Shown here: piece after piece, positions 1 to 8,482 of the stretch
How positions within the stretch are numbered: position 1 is the stretch's first letter
Layout: every line of letters begins with the position of its first letter
NCBI GenBank assembly: GCA_947177465.1
Contig: CAMWUP010000004.1
Coordinates: forward strand, 1 to 25,431
Direction of reading: 5' to 3'
Length of the DNA stretch: 25,431 bases
Origin: an uncultured Lachnospiraceae bacterium
GTDB lineage: Bacteria > Bacillota > Clostridia > Lachnospirales > Lachnospiraceae
Translations under genes and position numbers: made by a program
Notes under the pieces: model-generated
Told to the model about the DNA's origin: nothing
What the model saw: the letters and a program-made list of their open reading frames with translations, nothing else
Database searches by the model: none

Positions 1-30
1 TCGTCGGCAGCGTCAGATGTGTATAAGAGA
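1..30 (+). other. Nextera sequencing adapter remnant, not genomic
   Basis: Bases 1-30 are identical to the first 30 of the 33 bases of the Illumina Nextera read-1 transposase adapter, ending inside the Tn5 mosaic end (GTATAAGAGA). The final CAG of the adapter is absent and unrelated sequence starts at base 31. This is an untrimmed library artefact that marks a contig end. Genomic sequence starts at about 31. Confidence 0.96.
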
Positions 31-965
31 AATCCATAATATGGATAGTCATGTTTGCCCCCCCCTCTTTTGTAAAACATATATGCATCATAAATTCTGA
101 AAAGCAAATTCTCATATCCACATGGAATTGGCAGCATGAAGTTTTCAAAGGTTGCGCCGTAAACCTCTGAAAACCACTCTTTCGGAAATCTCGCCCACGG
201 CCATCTCACATAGCTAATAAAATTCACCAGTTCATCACTTTCCTCTTCCTCGTACATCATGGCAAAATAATTTGCCCATTTTCCACACTCAGAAGCCACT
301 TCGAACCATTTTTCCTCTTCTATCAGCCGGTTATCTATCTTTGCATTGCAATTATCCTCTAAATACTTAATTCCCTCCCATATTTCCTCTACAAATTCTT
401 TTTTTTCTTCCTCCGGATTCTCTGCCTCGTCATCACTTCCACGAAACAATTTGCTTGCCACCTGTGCACTGCGTGCTGCTATCTTGACCAGATTCTCCTG
501 TATCATCCGCTCTTTTGCGTCACGTGCCAGATAATCTAATGGAAAAATGTCCAACCCAACCGAAAAGGGGCAGCCATGGTACTGCTCCAGCCATTCCTTG
601 TCCATACTGATGCGGTTGCCGCTATTCACAAGAGTATGAAACTGGTCATAACCCTTTGAAGTCAAAGGGCTCCGTACAATATATCCTTGCGGTAATTCTT
701 CAGGCAGTATCTTCAGCAGCTTATTGTAATCCTTGCGTTTTACCCAGATATCCATGTCATCATCCCATGGAACAAAACCCTCATGCCGGACTGCCCCCAG
801 CAGCGTCCCATATGCCGCATACCAGACAATACCATGCCTGTCGCAAATCTCCGCTACTTTCTGCAGCACTTCCAGTTCTGCCGCCCATGCCGTCTTCATT
901 GTTCTGTTTATGTAAAAACCATTTCTGACTTCCTGTTCAAAAAAGCCTTCCTGAAATTCCAACAT
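31..965 (-). CDS. LicD family phosphotransferase, 3' end truncated by contig edge
   Basis: LicD-family proteins transfer phosphocholine or a related phospho-alcohol group to a glycan from a nucleotide-activated donor, in the cytoplasm. I read this frame directly. Residues 47-77 hold the family signature, with YAAYGTLLGAVRHEG followed by PWDDDMDIWVKR; the Asp cluster at 68-72 is the expected metal-binding site. Near the end it reads GGGKHDYPYY, the conserved LicD C-terminus, so only a few residues are missing beyond base 31, where adapter sequence begins. The ATG at 963-965 has GGAGGAAGG just upstream. The run of eight C at 58-65 keeps frame with the conserved ending, so no indel is suspected there. 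Family assignment is firm; the substrate cannot be told. Confidence 0.9.
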
Positions 966-1028
966 TGGTATCCTTCCTCCAACAAATATTAAAAATACTT
1001 TCATGCAAATTACTGCTTAATCCACTGA

Positions 1029-1058
1029 ATCATATTTGGTATCGACAGTTTATTCCAA
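1029..1058 (-). promoter_or_regulatory. Candidate sigma-A promoter for the LicD gene
   Basis: On the minus strand a TTGGAA -35 element (1053-1058) is followed after 18 bp by a TATGAT -10 element (1029-1034), about 60 bp upstream of the LicD start. The -10 is one mismatch from consensus; the -35 has two. Confidence 0.5.
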
Positions 1059-1103
1059 AATGATAAGTATTTATTGCAAATTATTTACACTCCTAAAGAG
1101 CAT

Positions 1104-1132
1104 TTGACTTAAAAAGATAAAAAAGCTATACT
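1104..1132 (+). promoter_or_regulatory. Sigma-A promoter for the 1175-2479 plus-strand unit
   Basis: TTGACT (1104-1109) and TATACT (1127-1132) are separated by exactly 17 bp, close to the housekeeping consensus. The predicted transcription start near 1139 leaves a leader of about 35 nt before the ATG at 1175. The -10 context GCTATACTAA recurs in the promoter of the 23014 gene. Confidence 0.8.
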
Positions 1133-1174
1133 AAATATCATAGGAACCTGCAATCAAAAACATAGGAGTCGTAA

Positions 1175-1726
1175 ATGGACATCTTTTCCCAATTAAACTT
1201 ATCCACAGACAAATTTTTTCAGGAATTGAATGAGAGCAAAGAGATTATCAGAACTTCCTGGTCTTACATCACCGGCACTTTGGATGCCGCGCTGAAAGGG
1301 CAGGACAGCAAATCGCTTTTGGCACTTATTCCCTATATAGAGCAGGGCGAAGGCACACCGGCTTACGAGCATATCGGCGAGTCCCGACAAATCCTTCGGA
1401 TACTGCACATTGTCCGGTTAGAGCTCACTTATCAGAAAACACCTTTTTTTCTGCACTGTGCTGATAAAGACAGCCTGATGGAAAAATATATGCTGTCGCT
1501 GTTCGCCCTTCGCAGGCTGTTTTTTCGACTTTCAGAGGATTCTGTCAAAGAAGCAGAAGACTGGCTGCTGCGCAACAAGCTGTCCGTGTTTGCCATATAT
1601 GTTATAATACAAGAAGATTTCATATTCGCTGACAACGCCCTGTACGGTAAAATTGCCGAGCTTTGCTCTGCATACTGGGATGACGGTGATAAACAACTAT
1701 TTCTTTCATTGACAGCAGGAAACTGA
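1175..1726 (+). CDS. Hypothetical helical protein of glycan locus, 183 aa
   Basis: I do not recognise this protein. It is a 183-residue, mostly helical, soluble sequence with no signal peptide or membrane span. It is rich in Leu, Ile, Phe and charged residues in amphipathic patterns, with no obvious catalytic motif. The ATG at 1175 is preceded by AGGAG (1164-1168) at a normal distance and lies about 35 nt downstream of a strong promoter, so it is very likely expressed. It is followed after 33 bp by a StrF-like glycosyltransferase, with which it forms a two-gene unit. A role as partner or chaperone of that transferase is only a guess from position. Confidence 0.8.
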   Translation: MDIFSQLNLSTDKFFQELNESKEIIRTSWSYITGTLDAALKGQDSKSLLALIPYIEQGEGTPAYEHIGESRQILRILHIVRLELTYQKTPFFLHCADKDSLMEKYMLSLFALRRLFFRLSEDSVKEAEDWLLRNKLSVFAIYVIIQEDFIFADNALYGKIAELCSAYWDDGDKQLFLSLTAGN

Positions 1727-1759
1727 CCACCTTACCAATCACACCGAATCGAGGACGCC

Positions 1760-2479
1760 ATGGACGAACATAAATTTTGCTTTATCTTATGCACAAACAA
1801 CGATATCCTGTTATCAGAGGCAATCCACTACATTTCCCACCTGATAATCCCTGACGGCTATACCACAGAATTACTTACGGTTGCAGACGCCAAATCCATG
1901 ACCGCCGGCTACAATGAAGCCATGACCGCTTCCAATGCCAAATACAAAATCTACATGCATCAGGATGTTTTTATCCTAAATAAAAACTTTCTTTCCGATG
2001 TGCTTTCTATCTTTCAGTCCGATGCTTCCATCGGACTTATCGGTATGACAGGCTATGAATCCATTTCTGCAGACGGCGTTATGTGGCACGCAAAAGACCG
2101 TCTCGGCACGCCTTACAAACGCAAGGCCTCCTATCCGCCCTTATCCGAGTACCGGTATTCTCTGTCAGAGGATGGCTATCAGTCCGCAGCAATGATAGAC
2201 GGCTTTATGATGGTTACCTCCACGGACTACCTTTGGAATACAGAAAGTCTGACCGGCTGGGACTTCTATGATGCTTACCAGTCCCTTGCTTTTCTGCTCC
2301 ATGGACATAAAATCGTTGTTCCTGCACAGCGCCATCCATGGTGCATGCATGACGACGGCGGGGTGCTCAGCCTGACAAATTATAACCGGTACCGGCAGAT
2401 ATTCATGAACACCTACAAAGACATGCTCGGCAGACATTATTCCGAAATTCCTGCCGCGGCAAAAGACGAGGGCAGTTGA
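1760..2479 (+). CDS. Glycosyltransferase, StrF-like family (GT-A fold)
   Basis: This 239-residue protein resembles the GT2-like family that includes streptomycin-cluster StrF (the 'glycosyltransferase like family' of Pfam). It begins with a beta strand of the type FCFILCTNN and has the family hallmarks AKSMTAGYNEAM at residues 44-55 and KYKIYMHQDVFI at 61-72. In the latter, HQD takes the place of the usual DxD metal site. The reaction is probably sugar transfer in the cytoplasm; donor and acceptor are unknown. GAGG upstream of the ATG is the ribosome site. It is the second gene of the plus-strand unit and its last 43 bp overlap the 3' end of the opposing glycosyltransferase gene. Confidence 0.85.
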   Translation: MDEHKFCFILCTNNDILLSEAIHYISHLIIPDGYTTELLTVADAKSMTAGYNEAMTASNAKYKIYMHQDVFILNKNFLSDVLSIFQSDASIGLIGMTGYESISADGVMWHAKDRLGTPYKRKASYPPLSEYRYSLSEDGYQSAAMIDGFMMVTSTDYLWNTESLTGWDFYDAYQSLAFLLHGHKIVVPAQRHPWCMHDDGGVLSLTNYNRYRQIFMNTYKDMLGRHYSEIPAAAKDEGS

Positions 2480-3825
2480 ACTTCCTGCACTCCCATTTCA
2501 AGCAGGTCCCTGTATTCCTGCTCCGCCTGCTCCTTCTGTTCCGTCTTTACCATATACTCCAGTTTTCTGCGCTTTCCTAAAATAAAATATTCTGCATTGC
2601 CTAAAAGAGCTGCCAGATTCAACAGGATTTCAATCAACTCCTCTTCCCACAAAGCATCCTTGTCCTTCTCAAGCATCTCCCAGCACATCCGCATGGCATT
2701 TTCCCCTTCTTCATCCGCTATCATCAATGCCAATTCTGTATATTGCTGGACAAATCCTGTGTCCTTCAAAATATACCTTAACAGTCCGTCCGGCTGCAGA
2801 TAGCACAGGAATGCGCAGCAGTTTTCCCGCTCTTCTCCGTTCATGTACTGCAGATATTCCATCCCCAGCTTCGTCATTTGGGCGCAAAAAGAGCCCTTGC
2901 TCCCCGCCCATTCCATCTCTTTCTCAATCAACAGGGCTTTCTTTGTAAGTTCATCATGAAAAAGCTCATGAAAAAGTTTAGCCTGTTCCTCTTCTTTGAA
3001 ATGGTTTTTCGCCTCCTGCATCGTATCTAATACTGTAGCAGAATAAATGTTATATAAAAACAACATGTTTTCTGTGCTAATCTTTCCAAAGTCATTTAAA
3101 AACTCCTCCGCTTTTTGAAACAGCACGCCTGCAGCATACCTTCTCCCCTTTGCAAAGGTATGGGAGGCGCTTGCGGGTGATACTTGATAGTTATGAAGCA
3201 CCTTCTCACAAACGCCAAAACGCTTCGCATTTTTTAAAACCTCCAACACGAACATCGTATCCCCGCCATATCCTCCATATTCCTCACTATCCGGAAGCTT
3301 CTCCGGATGATATGCCAAAATTACTGATTTTGCATAAATTTTACCCCAAACCGCTCTGCAAAACGGAAGCAGCTTAGAGAAATAAGGTGGAAATTCTGAC
3401 ATGTTCAGGCATATTGTATTCATACTTCTATACATCAAAATCTGACCTGCTGTATCCACCATACGGCTTCCGCACGCTGCTACATCCAAAGCATTGTTTT
3501 CCATAAAGCTTAGCGTTGTTTCCAGCCAGTCTGCATCGTACCAGTCGTCCGCATCCAGCTCTGCTATGTAGTCATTTCCATCCACCGCCATTCTTCTGAC
3601 ATAGGACCGGAAGAACGCTTCTTTTCCTAATGCCTCATCAAGTATCACTACTCTGTCGTCCATTCCGGCATATTTTTCGACCTTTTCCCTTGTCGCATCA
3701 TTTACGAACACATAGTACCTGATGTTTTTGTAGGTTTGATTTAATATGCTCTCTATTGCCCTCTCTATTGTATCCTCGTCACGAAATATTTTGGTATAAA
3801 TTCCTACCCTTTTTCCCATCATCAT
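2437..3825 (-). CDS. GT2 family glycosyltransferase, 462 aa
   Basis: The N-terminal GT-A domain of about 240 residues has the GT2 start (GKRVGIYTKIFRDEDTIERA), the SILNQTYKNI helix end and the metal-binding DADDWY at 91-96. The remaining roughly 200 residues are helical and may bind the acceptor. Three ATG codons stand in a row at 3817-3825. An AGGAG lies about 14 nt upstream of the first, with GACGAG nearer, so the exact Met is uncertain by one or two codons. It is the last gene of the 17-gene operon. Its stop lies inside the oppositely oriented StrF-like gene, and no hairpin terminator is visible at the junction. Donor and acceptor sugars are unknown. Confidence 0.9.
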   Translation of the reverse strand: MMMGKRVGIYTKIFRDEDTIERAIESILNQTYKNIRYYVFVNDATREKVEKYAGMDDRVVILDEALGKEAFFRSYVRRMAVDGNDYIAELDADDWYDADWLETTLSFMENNALDVAACGSRMVDTAGQILMYRSMNTICLNMSEFPPYFSKLLPFCRAVWGKIYAKSVILAYHPEKLPDSEEYGGYGGDTMFVLEVLKNAKRFGVCEKVLHNYQVSPASASHTFAKGRRYAAGVLFQKAEEFLNDFGKISTENMLFLYNIYSATVLDTMQEAKNHFKEEEQAKLFHELFHDELTKKALLIEKEMEWAGSKGSFCAQMTKLGMEYLQYMNGEERENCCAFLCYLQPDGLLRYILKDTGFVQQYTELALMIADEEGENAMRMCWEMLEKDKDALWEEELIEILLNLAALLGNAEYFILGKRRKLEYMVKTEQKEQAEQEYRDLLEMGVQEVQLPSSFAAAGISE

Positions 3826-3883
3826 GTACTCGTCTCTTTCTCCTATTTTTTACAACGCTTATCGTCCCTAAAATTCCGGATAT

Positions 3884-5434
3884 TTATCTATTATCCCTAA
3901 CCAGCATCCATCCGGATACCTTTTCCCTTTGCCATATTGTCTGAAACAACAGCTTCCTCTTTATAAATCTATCTCCCAAAGCTTCCGGCATACTGTCTCC
4001 CCACTGCAGCAGGAAAACAACAGTTCCTTTCAAATCAGGGATAAAGGGCATGGTTACTCGCGAATCCGCAATCAGTATCCGGCACTGCAAAACCATATCT
4101 TTAACATTGTCTGCCGATATCTCCGTAAAATCCTTTATCCAAAATAACGCATCTAGCAGCCTGCTGATTTCCTCCTGCTTCTCATCAGCATACAGACGAT
4201 AACAATGCATTCCATACATTAACAGCAACCGCCCCATACAGCCTTCATCTTTGACTGCTGCAACTATTTTCAGCTCTTGTCTTTTTTCATTATACTTCAT
4301 GACGTTGATTTTGCAGTCGTCACATTTCTTCTCTGCTGCTTCCCAATGCAGTAATCTGTATATTTCTTTTACTACAGGCATACAAAACAAATGCACGTAA
4401 TCTATGGTTTCTGACTTATAGGAAACCATCAGAGGGTGCGGTACGGCTGTAAACAATTTATTAATTTTCCTCTTTTCAAGATATTGCCTAAGCTCTTCAA
4501 ACTTGTCCCGATTCAGCCAAAAATCATAATCTTCCCTGCTCATATATACAGGGACAAAGCGCTGCCCCCTTGCAATCAGAAAAGAAACCCTGTTCCTGCC
4601 GCTTGTAGAGAGGAAAAATCTGAAAGAGTCCATTCTTTTGACAGACACGGCGTTTCTCGCAAAGAAATCCTTATCAATATCTGCCTTCCTCTGCATTTCA
4701 CCGAAAACCTCCACTCGCGAATGCAGCATACTGTTTTTCAGACTGTCCGAAAATTCTTTGCCGGTCCGTTCTACCCAGTCTATCGCATACAAAAGAAAAT
4801 CCTTCTCTACCTCTTCCCATTCCTGCTCCGTTCCCGCAAAAAGCAGATACCGGTACAGATTCAACAAAGGATAATAAGCTGCCATAGGCAGCAGCCCATA
4901 AGCATCCTCTCTGTTATAGTTGCACACCAGCTCGACCGGCATCCGGCACATAACTTTTCCATTGTCTTCTGCCATATACAGTTCATCCTTAAATACCATT
5001 ACATGATTGTCCCTTGAGCAAGCTATCTGCCTTTCCCTCAAGTCAGACAGCGTCTCCTCTTCCACAATCATCTCATATGCATAATTTATGCTGTCCCATT
5101 CTTCATCATGTTCTCCCTGCAGAATCGGAAATGGTTTATAAATAATGTTTTTGTATCCCTGCTCCAGCAGTTCCCTGACAATATTCACATGCTCAAATAC
5201 ATTCTTTACAGATACAATGATGACGCTCCTTTGTTTGGATTCATCCAACGCTGCAAACTGTTCCAGTGTATATACCGGTACGGCTTCCACATCGTGAATT
5301 GCTTCGGCACGCCTGTCTAAAATCGCAGCAATGGAATATTTCTCATTCTGCAGCAGATTTTTTATATGATAACAGTTTCCGCCTGCTCCATAAATAACAA
5401 ACCTCATATCCTGATTCATGCTAAAGCAATCCAC
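3884..5434 (-). CDS. Rossmann-domain protein with decayed methyltransferase domain
   Basis: The N-terminus (about residues 10-95) is a small Rossmann domain beginning FVIYGAGGNCYHIK and ending the first unit with a DRR motif. It matches in type the N-termini of the proteins encoded at 5447, 12034 and 13453. The rest aligns with the upstream neighbour: SGRNRVSFLIARG matches its GGHHRTLYLLHEG, AVPHPL matches LPHPGF, and IVAAVKDEGCMGRLL matches VLDVSSDEGYFARSL. The motif I acidic residue and glycines needed for S-adenosylmethionine are therefore missing here. I place the start at the GTG at 5432-5434, 8 nt from an AGGAGG that overlaps the upstream stop codon. The GTG at 5443 abuts that AGGAGG and cannot use it. 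It is probably non-catalytic, perhaps a partner of its paralogue. Confidence 0.7.
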   Translation of the reverse strand: MDCFSMNQDMRFVIYGAGGNCYHIKNLLQNEKYSIAAILDRRAEAIHDVEAVPVYTLEQFAALDESKQRSVIIVSVKNVFEHVNIVRELLEQGYKNIIYKPFPILQGEHDEEWDSINYAYEMIVEEETLSDLRERQIACSRDNHVMVFKDELYMAEDNGKVMCRMPVELVCNYNREDAYGLLPMAAYYPLLNLYRYLLFAGTEQEWEEVEKDFLLYAIDWVERTGKEFSDSLKNSMLHSRVEVFGEMQRKADIDKDFFARNAVSVKRMDSFRFFLSTSGRNRVSFLIARGQRFVPVYMSREDYDFWLNRDKFEELRQYLEKRKINKLFTAVPHPLMVSYKSETIDYVHLFCMPVVKEIYRLLHWEAAEKKCDDCKINVMKYNEKRQELKIVAAVKDEGCMGRLLLMYGMHCYRLYADEKQEEISRLLDALFWIKDFTEISADNVKDMVLQCRILIADSRVTMPFIPDLKGTVVFLLQWGDSMPEALGDRFIKRKLLFQTIWQREKVSGWMLVRDNR

Positions 5435-5442
5435 AAAATGCA

Positions 5443-5448
5443 CCTCCT
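5443..5448 (-). promoter_or_regulatory. Ribosome binding site fixing a GTG start
   Basis: A perfect AGGAGG on the minus strand overlaps the TAG stop of the upstream gene and lies 8 nt before the GTG at 5434. This spacing rules out the more upstream GTG at 5443 and the unsupported ATG at 5419, and implies translational coupling of the two paralogues. Confidence 0.8.
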
Positions 5449-6943
5449 ACTCGCTGTACACTCCCGTTTCCCATGCCAGACCGTCTTTATACTCTCTATG
5501 TATGCACACATAATTCTTCAGACCCGTCATACTCCGAATGGCTTCTGTTTCCTCCGGTTTGACCGTCTCCATAATCAAATATCGCCTGCAGAGTGCGCCC
5601 AGCAATTCCAGACGGGATTTTGAAATGGCATTGTCCGTTTTGTGCCTCATCGCAACAACAATATCAAATTTTCTGTTTTCACAGCTTCCTTCCGGCTCGC
5701 CTGATTCTATGATTACATGATGCCTGTATAATAATCTGTTAAACAATTGCGCCAGCTCTCTCTGTCGCGCATCGCTGTTTTGAAATACGGACGCTTTGAC
5801 GCCGATTCTATCCAGACTTCTCGCAAAATATCCCTCGTCACTGCTTACATCCAGCACCGTCATGCCGGATACCTCCTTATCTGCAAGATAGCGCAGTACT
5901 GCGGCCAGCTTCGTCCTTCCGGTATCCTCCCACTCAGCCGGAAAATGCAAAAAACCGGGATGGGGAAGCGGTGCGTAAAATGATTCGATTTTGTGTTCAC
6001 GCACATATGCCTTCACCTCTGCATAAACCGCTTCGTTGCACCACATGTCAAAATCACCTTTGGACATCTTTACCGGAAACAGCCCGTGCCCCTCATGCAG
6101 AAGATATAACGTCCTGTGATGTCCTCCCACCAGATTGCAGTAATTATCAGGATTCCACATCACCCATGGAGCGCCCTCAATAAAGAAATCCATCCCTCTG
6201 TCATGCTCTCTTTTAAATAGTCTGTATAATGCTTCTCTTTTTCTCAGCTCCCGCTCTTTTTCTTCCGGACTTTTCTCCTGCTTTTTGCTGTCAAAATAAA
6301 CATTATAGGATTCCGATTTCAATGCAAAATAATCAAATAAAGCTTCGCACGGATTCATACACGCGATATTTTTGTCCTTGTACTCACTGCGCGTATAGAT
6401 TTTGCTTTTATCGCCCTGCCAAAGCTCCAGACTTTCTGAGAACAGCAGCTCCAGCCGCATCCACACTGTGACAGACTGAGGCGTCCTGCATATAATACCG
6501 TTTTCTATGTTGAAATCCGGAGCCGCATACCGGTCATAGCTTAAGATAGTTTCCCCTGCCATAGACGGAGCGGCATATAATACATCATTGTAAAGTCTGG
6601 TCAGCTTACGCTTCTCTTTATCCGGCATACAGTAATCCATCGGGAGAAACAGAATGTATACATATCCCATACTGTACAGCTTATCTGCCACAGCTTTATG
6701 TATCATGCCGTCGGCAAGGCATATCACGACAAGGTAGTCAGTTTTATCCCATTCCGCCGGTTCCGTCCCCAATTCCCAGGTATAAATCCCTTCTATAACA
6801 TGGTCTCCGCTCTTATTCTTATCTAATGCCGCCATAATATGATAGCCCTGTGCTTTCAACCGGCTGCAGCAGTTATTGCCGACTTCTCCTCCACCATATA
6901 TAATTATCGATGTTTCCTTTGACAATATTTTGCAAGCATCCAT
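5447..6943 (-). CDS. Rossmann plus methyltransferase fusion protein, 498 aa
   Basis: Three parts are visible. Residues 12-100 form a small Rossmann domain (SIIIYGGGEVGNNC, then ALDKN). Residues 255-300 contain GGHHRTLYLLHEGHGLFPV, reminiscent of the G-x-x-R motif of ParB-like or sulfiredoxin-like domains. Residues 345-498 look like a class I methyltransferase, with motif I VLDVSSDEG at 363-371, where serines replace the usual glycines. A role as a methyltransferase acting on a sugar or peptide substrate is inferred. The ATG overlaps the stop of the preceding adenylation gene in a TAATG arrangement, so translation is coupled. The gene immediately downstream is a diverged tandem paralogue. No membrane segment is present. 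I do not know a characterised homologue. Confidence 0.7.
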   Translation of the reverse strand: MDACKILSKETSIIIYGGGEVGNNCCSRLKAQGYHIMAALDKNKSGDHVIEGIYTWELGTEPAEWDKTDYLVVICLADGMIHKAVADKLYSMGYVYILFLPMDYCMPDKEKRKLTRLYNDVLYAAPSMAGETILSYDRYAAPDFNIENGIICRTPQSVTVWMRLELLFSESLELWQGDKSKIYTRSEYKDKNIACMNPCEALFDYFALKSESYNVYFDSKKQEKSPEEKERELRKREALYRLFKREHDRGMDFFIEGAPWVMWNPDNYCNLVGGHHRTLYLLHEGHGLFPVKMSKGDFDMWCNEAVYAEVKAYVREHKIESFYAPLPHPGFLHFPAEWEDTGRTKLAAVLRYLADKEVSGMTVLDVSSDEGYFARSLDRIGVKASVFQNSDARQRELAQLFNRLLYRHHVIIESGEPEGSCENRKFDIVVAMRHKTDNAISKSRLELLGALCRRYLIMETVKPEETEAIRSMTGLKNYVCIHREYKDGLAWETGVYSE

Positions 6944-8463
6944 TATAATCTTTCCATTTCTTTTTTTAACTTTACCCTGTCAATTTTTCCATTTTCATTC
7001 AGTTCTAATTTTTCTTTCCTGACAATCACTGCCGGCAGCATATACTTAGGTATTTTCTTTTTAAGATACTCATAAATATCCTTTTCACATATCCGCGGAT
7101 TAGATACCGCACAAAAAAGTACTATCTGTTTTTTTTGTTGATTGTACAGCGCACAGCACTGTTTTATTTCTTCCAATGCATACGCCGCTGCCTCAATCTC
7201 CCCTAATTCTATCCTATATCCATTATGTTTAATTTGAAAATCTTTTCTCCCCAAATAAAGCAATTCCCCTTTTTCATTGTATTTTGCAATGTCTCCTGTT
7301 CTATATAACAATTCTTTCCATTTATTATTAAGCGGATTTTGGACAAAAGCTTGTTCTGTCCTCTCCAAATCGCCATAATATCCAAATGACAGGCAGCTTC
7401 CCCTTACATAAATCTCTCCTGCCTCTCCAGTATTACAAAGTTCGTTTTTTTCGTTCAGCACTAATATCTGCGTATTCTTACACGCCTTGCCAATCGGCAG
7501 CATCTCCTCATCCTGAAACTCCCTCTCGACAATATAATAAGTACAAACATCTGTAATTTCAGTTGGTCCGTATAAATTTGCATAAAATGCATCCGGAAAA
7601 TATTTTCTCCATACATTTAACTGCTTATTTGGCATTACTTCTCCACAAAACAAAATTTTTTTTAAATTTGGCAATACATATTCTGACAATATATTTGCAT
7701 TTGCTATGGATACTAATACTGAAGGAACCCAAAAAATAGTATTGACTTCTTTATCTTTCAAAGCTTCTAATGCCTTTCTTGGAAAGACAAAGAGCTTCTC
7801 CGGGATAATATCCAAAACAGCTCCGGCTTTCAGGGTAGAATATATCTCTAATACCGAGTTGTCAAAACAAAATGACGACTGATTTGCAAATATAGTTTCC
7901 TGTGAAAAGTCAAAGGTTTCCACACACCATTCTGTATAGTCTATAACTGCGTGATGCGATATAATAACGCCCTTCGGCGTGCCGGTAGAACCGGATGTGA
8001 ATAATACATACAGAGGGTCCGTATCTAATTGTCCATTCTTTGTACGCAATAAATAGTCTTCATCTATTTCGGCGTTTAAAGATGAATTATAATTGATAAT
8101 TGTTATATTTTCCCCCATTTTTTCTCTAATTCTATCAATATATACATCATCCGATATAATAAGCTTTGACTCGACAACATTCAGAATGTTATCTATGCGT
8201 TCCAAGGGAGAGTCCGGTTCTATTGGCACATAGTAATTTCCGCTATACACTATACCCATAAATGTCGCCAATTCTTTTATTGCCTTCTTCATGAAAACTA
8301 CTATGGGCTGCCTTTTCATTTCTCTTGGTATTGTCATGGCAACTTTTTTTGCTTCCGCTTGAAATTGAAGGAATGTCATTTCCTCAGTTTCATCCCGAAA
8401 CCCAATTTTCTCAGGATATTTTTTTACTGTATCTTCCAGATAATCCAATATATTCGTTATCAT
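6943..8463 (-). CDS. Amino acid adenylation enzyme 2 (DltA-like ligase)
   Basis: This is a stand-alone ANL-superfamily adenylation enzyme of about 506 residues, the usual length for DltA-type carrier protein ligases. It would activate an amino acid with ATP and load it on a phosphopantetheinyl carrier. Core motifs are present: FTSGSTGTPKG (A3), NLYGPTEITD (A5), LLYRTGDIAKY (A7), QIKHNGYRIELGEIE (A8) and NENGKIDR with the catalytic Lys (A10). Pocket residues aligned to GrsA positions 235-331 read D-N-L-F-L-C-L-D-V, identical to adenylation enzyme 1. The ATG at 8463 has AGGAG 4 nt upstream and matches the paralogue's start. A longer GTG start at 8490 lacks a ribosome site. The region is markedly AT-rich. 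The next gene starts at its stop codon. Confidence 0.9.
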   Translation of the reverse strand: MITNILDYLEDTVKKYPEKIGFRDETEEMTFLQFQAEAKKVAMTIPREMKRQPIVVFMKKAIKELATFMGIVYSGNYYVPIEPDSPLERIDNILNVVESKLIISDDVYIDRIREKMGENITIINYNSSLNAEIDEDYLLRTKNGQLDTDPLYVLFTSGSTGTPKGVIISHHAVIDYTEWCVETFDFSQETIFANQSSFCFDNSVLEIYSTLKAGAVLDIIPEKLFVFPRKALEALKDKEVNTIFWVPSVLVSIANANILSEYVLPNLKKILFCGEVMPNKQLNVWRKYFPDAFYANLYGPTEITDVCTYYIVEREFQDEEMLPIGKACKNTQILVLNEKNELCNTGEAGEIYVRGSCLSFGYYGDLERTEQAFVQNPLNNKWKELLYRTGDIAKYNEKGELLYLGRKDFQIKHNGYRIELGEIEAAAYALEEIKQCCALYNQQKKQIVLFCAVSNPRICEKDIYEYLKKKIPKYMLPAVIVRKEKLELNENGKIDRVKLKKEMERL

Positions 8464-8467
8464 ACTT

Positions 8468-8472
8468 CTCCT
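8468..8472 (-). promoter_or_regulatory. Ribosome binding site deciding the start of adenylation enzyme 2
   Basis: AGGAG on the minus strand is 4 nt before the ATG at 8463. No such site precedes the GTG at 8490, so the shorter protein is preferred. Confidence 0.7.
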
Positions 8473-8482
8473 ACACGCTGAC

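Noticed and set aside
1..30. Tn5-like mosaic end suggesting a natural transposon
   Set aside because: The match extends over the synthetic part of the Nextera adapter and sits at the very end of the contig; it is a library artefact.
58..65. Frameshift in the LicD gene at a run of eight C
   Set aside because: The conserved LicD ending H-D-Y-P-Y-Y is read in the same frame on the far side of the run, so no indel is needed.
966..1174. Small RNA or riboswitch in the divergent gap
   Set aside because: I see only promoter elements and AT-rich sequence, with no stable structure. No tRNA or rRNA gene was recognised in the window either.
4436..5017. Plus-strand open frame of 193 codons
   Set aside because: It lies wholly antisense inside the 3884-5434 gene, has no ribosome site or recognisable domain, and its composition is that of a reverse-strand shadow. 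The same holds for the plus-strand frames at 9660-10196, 18626-19162 and 19194-19766.
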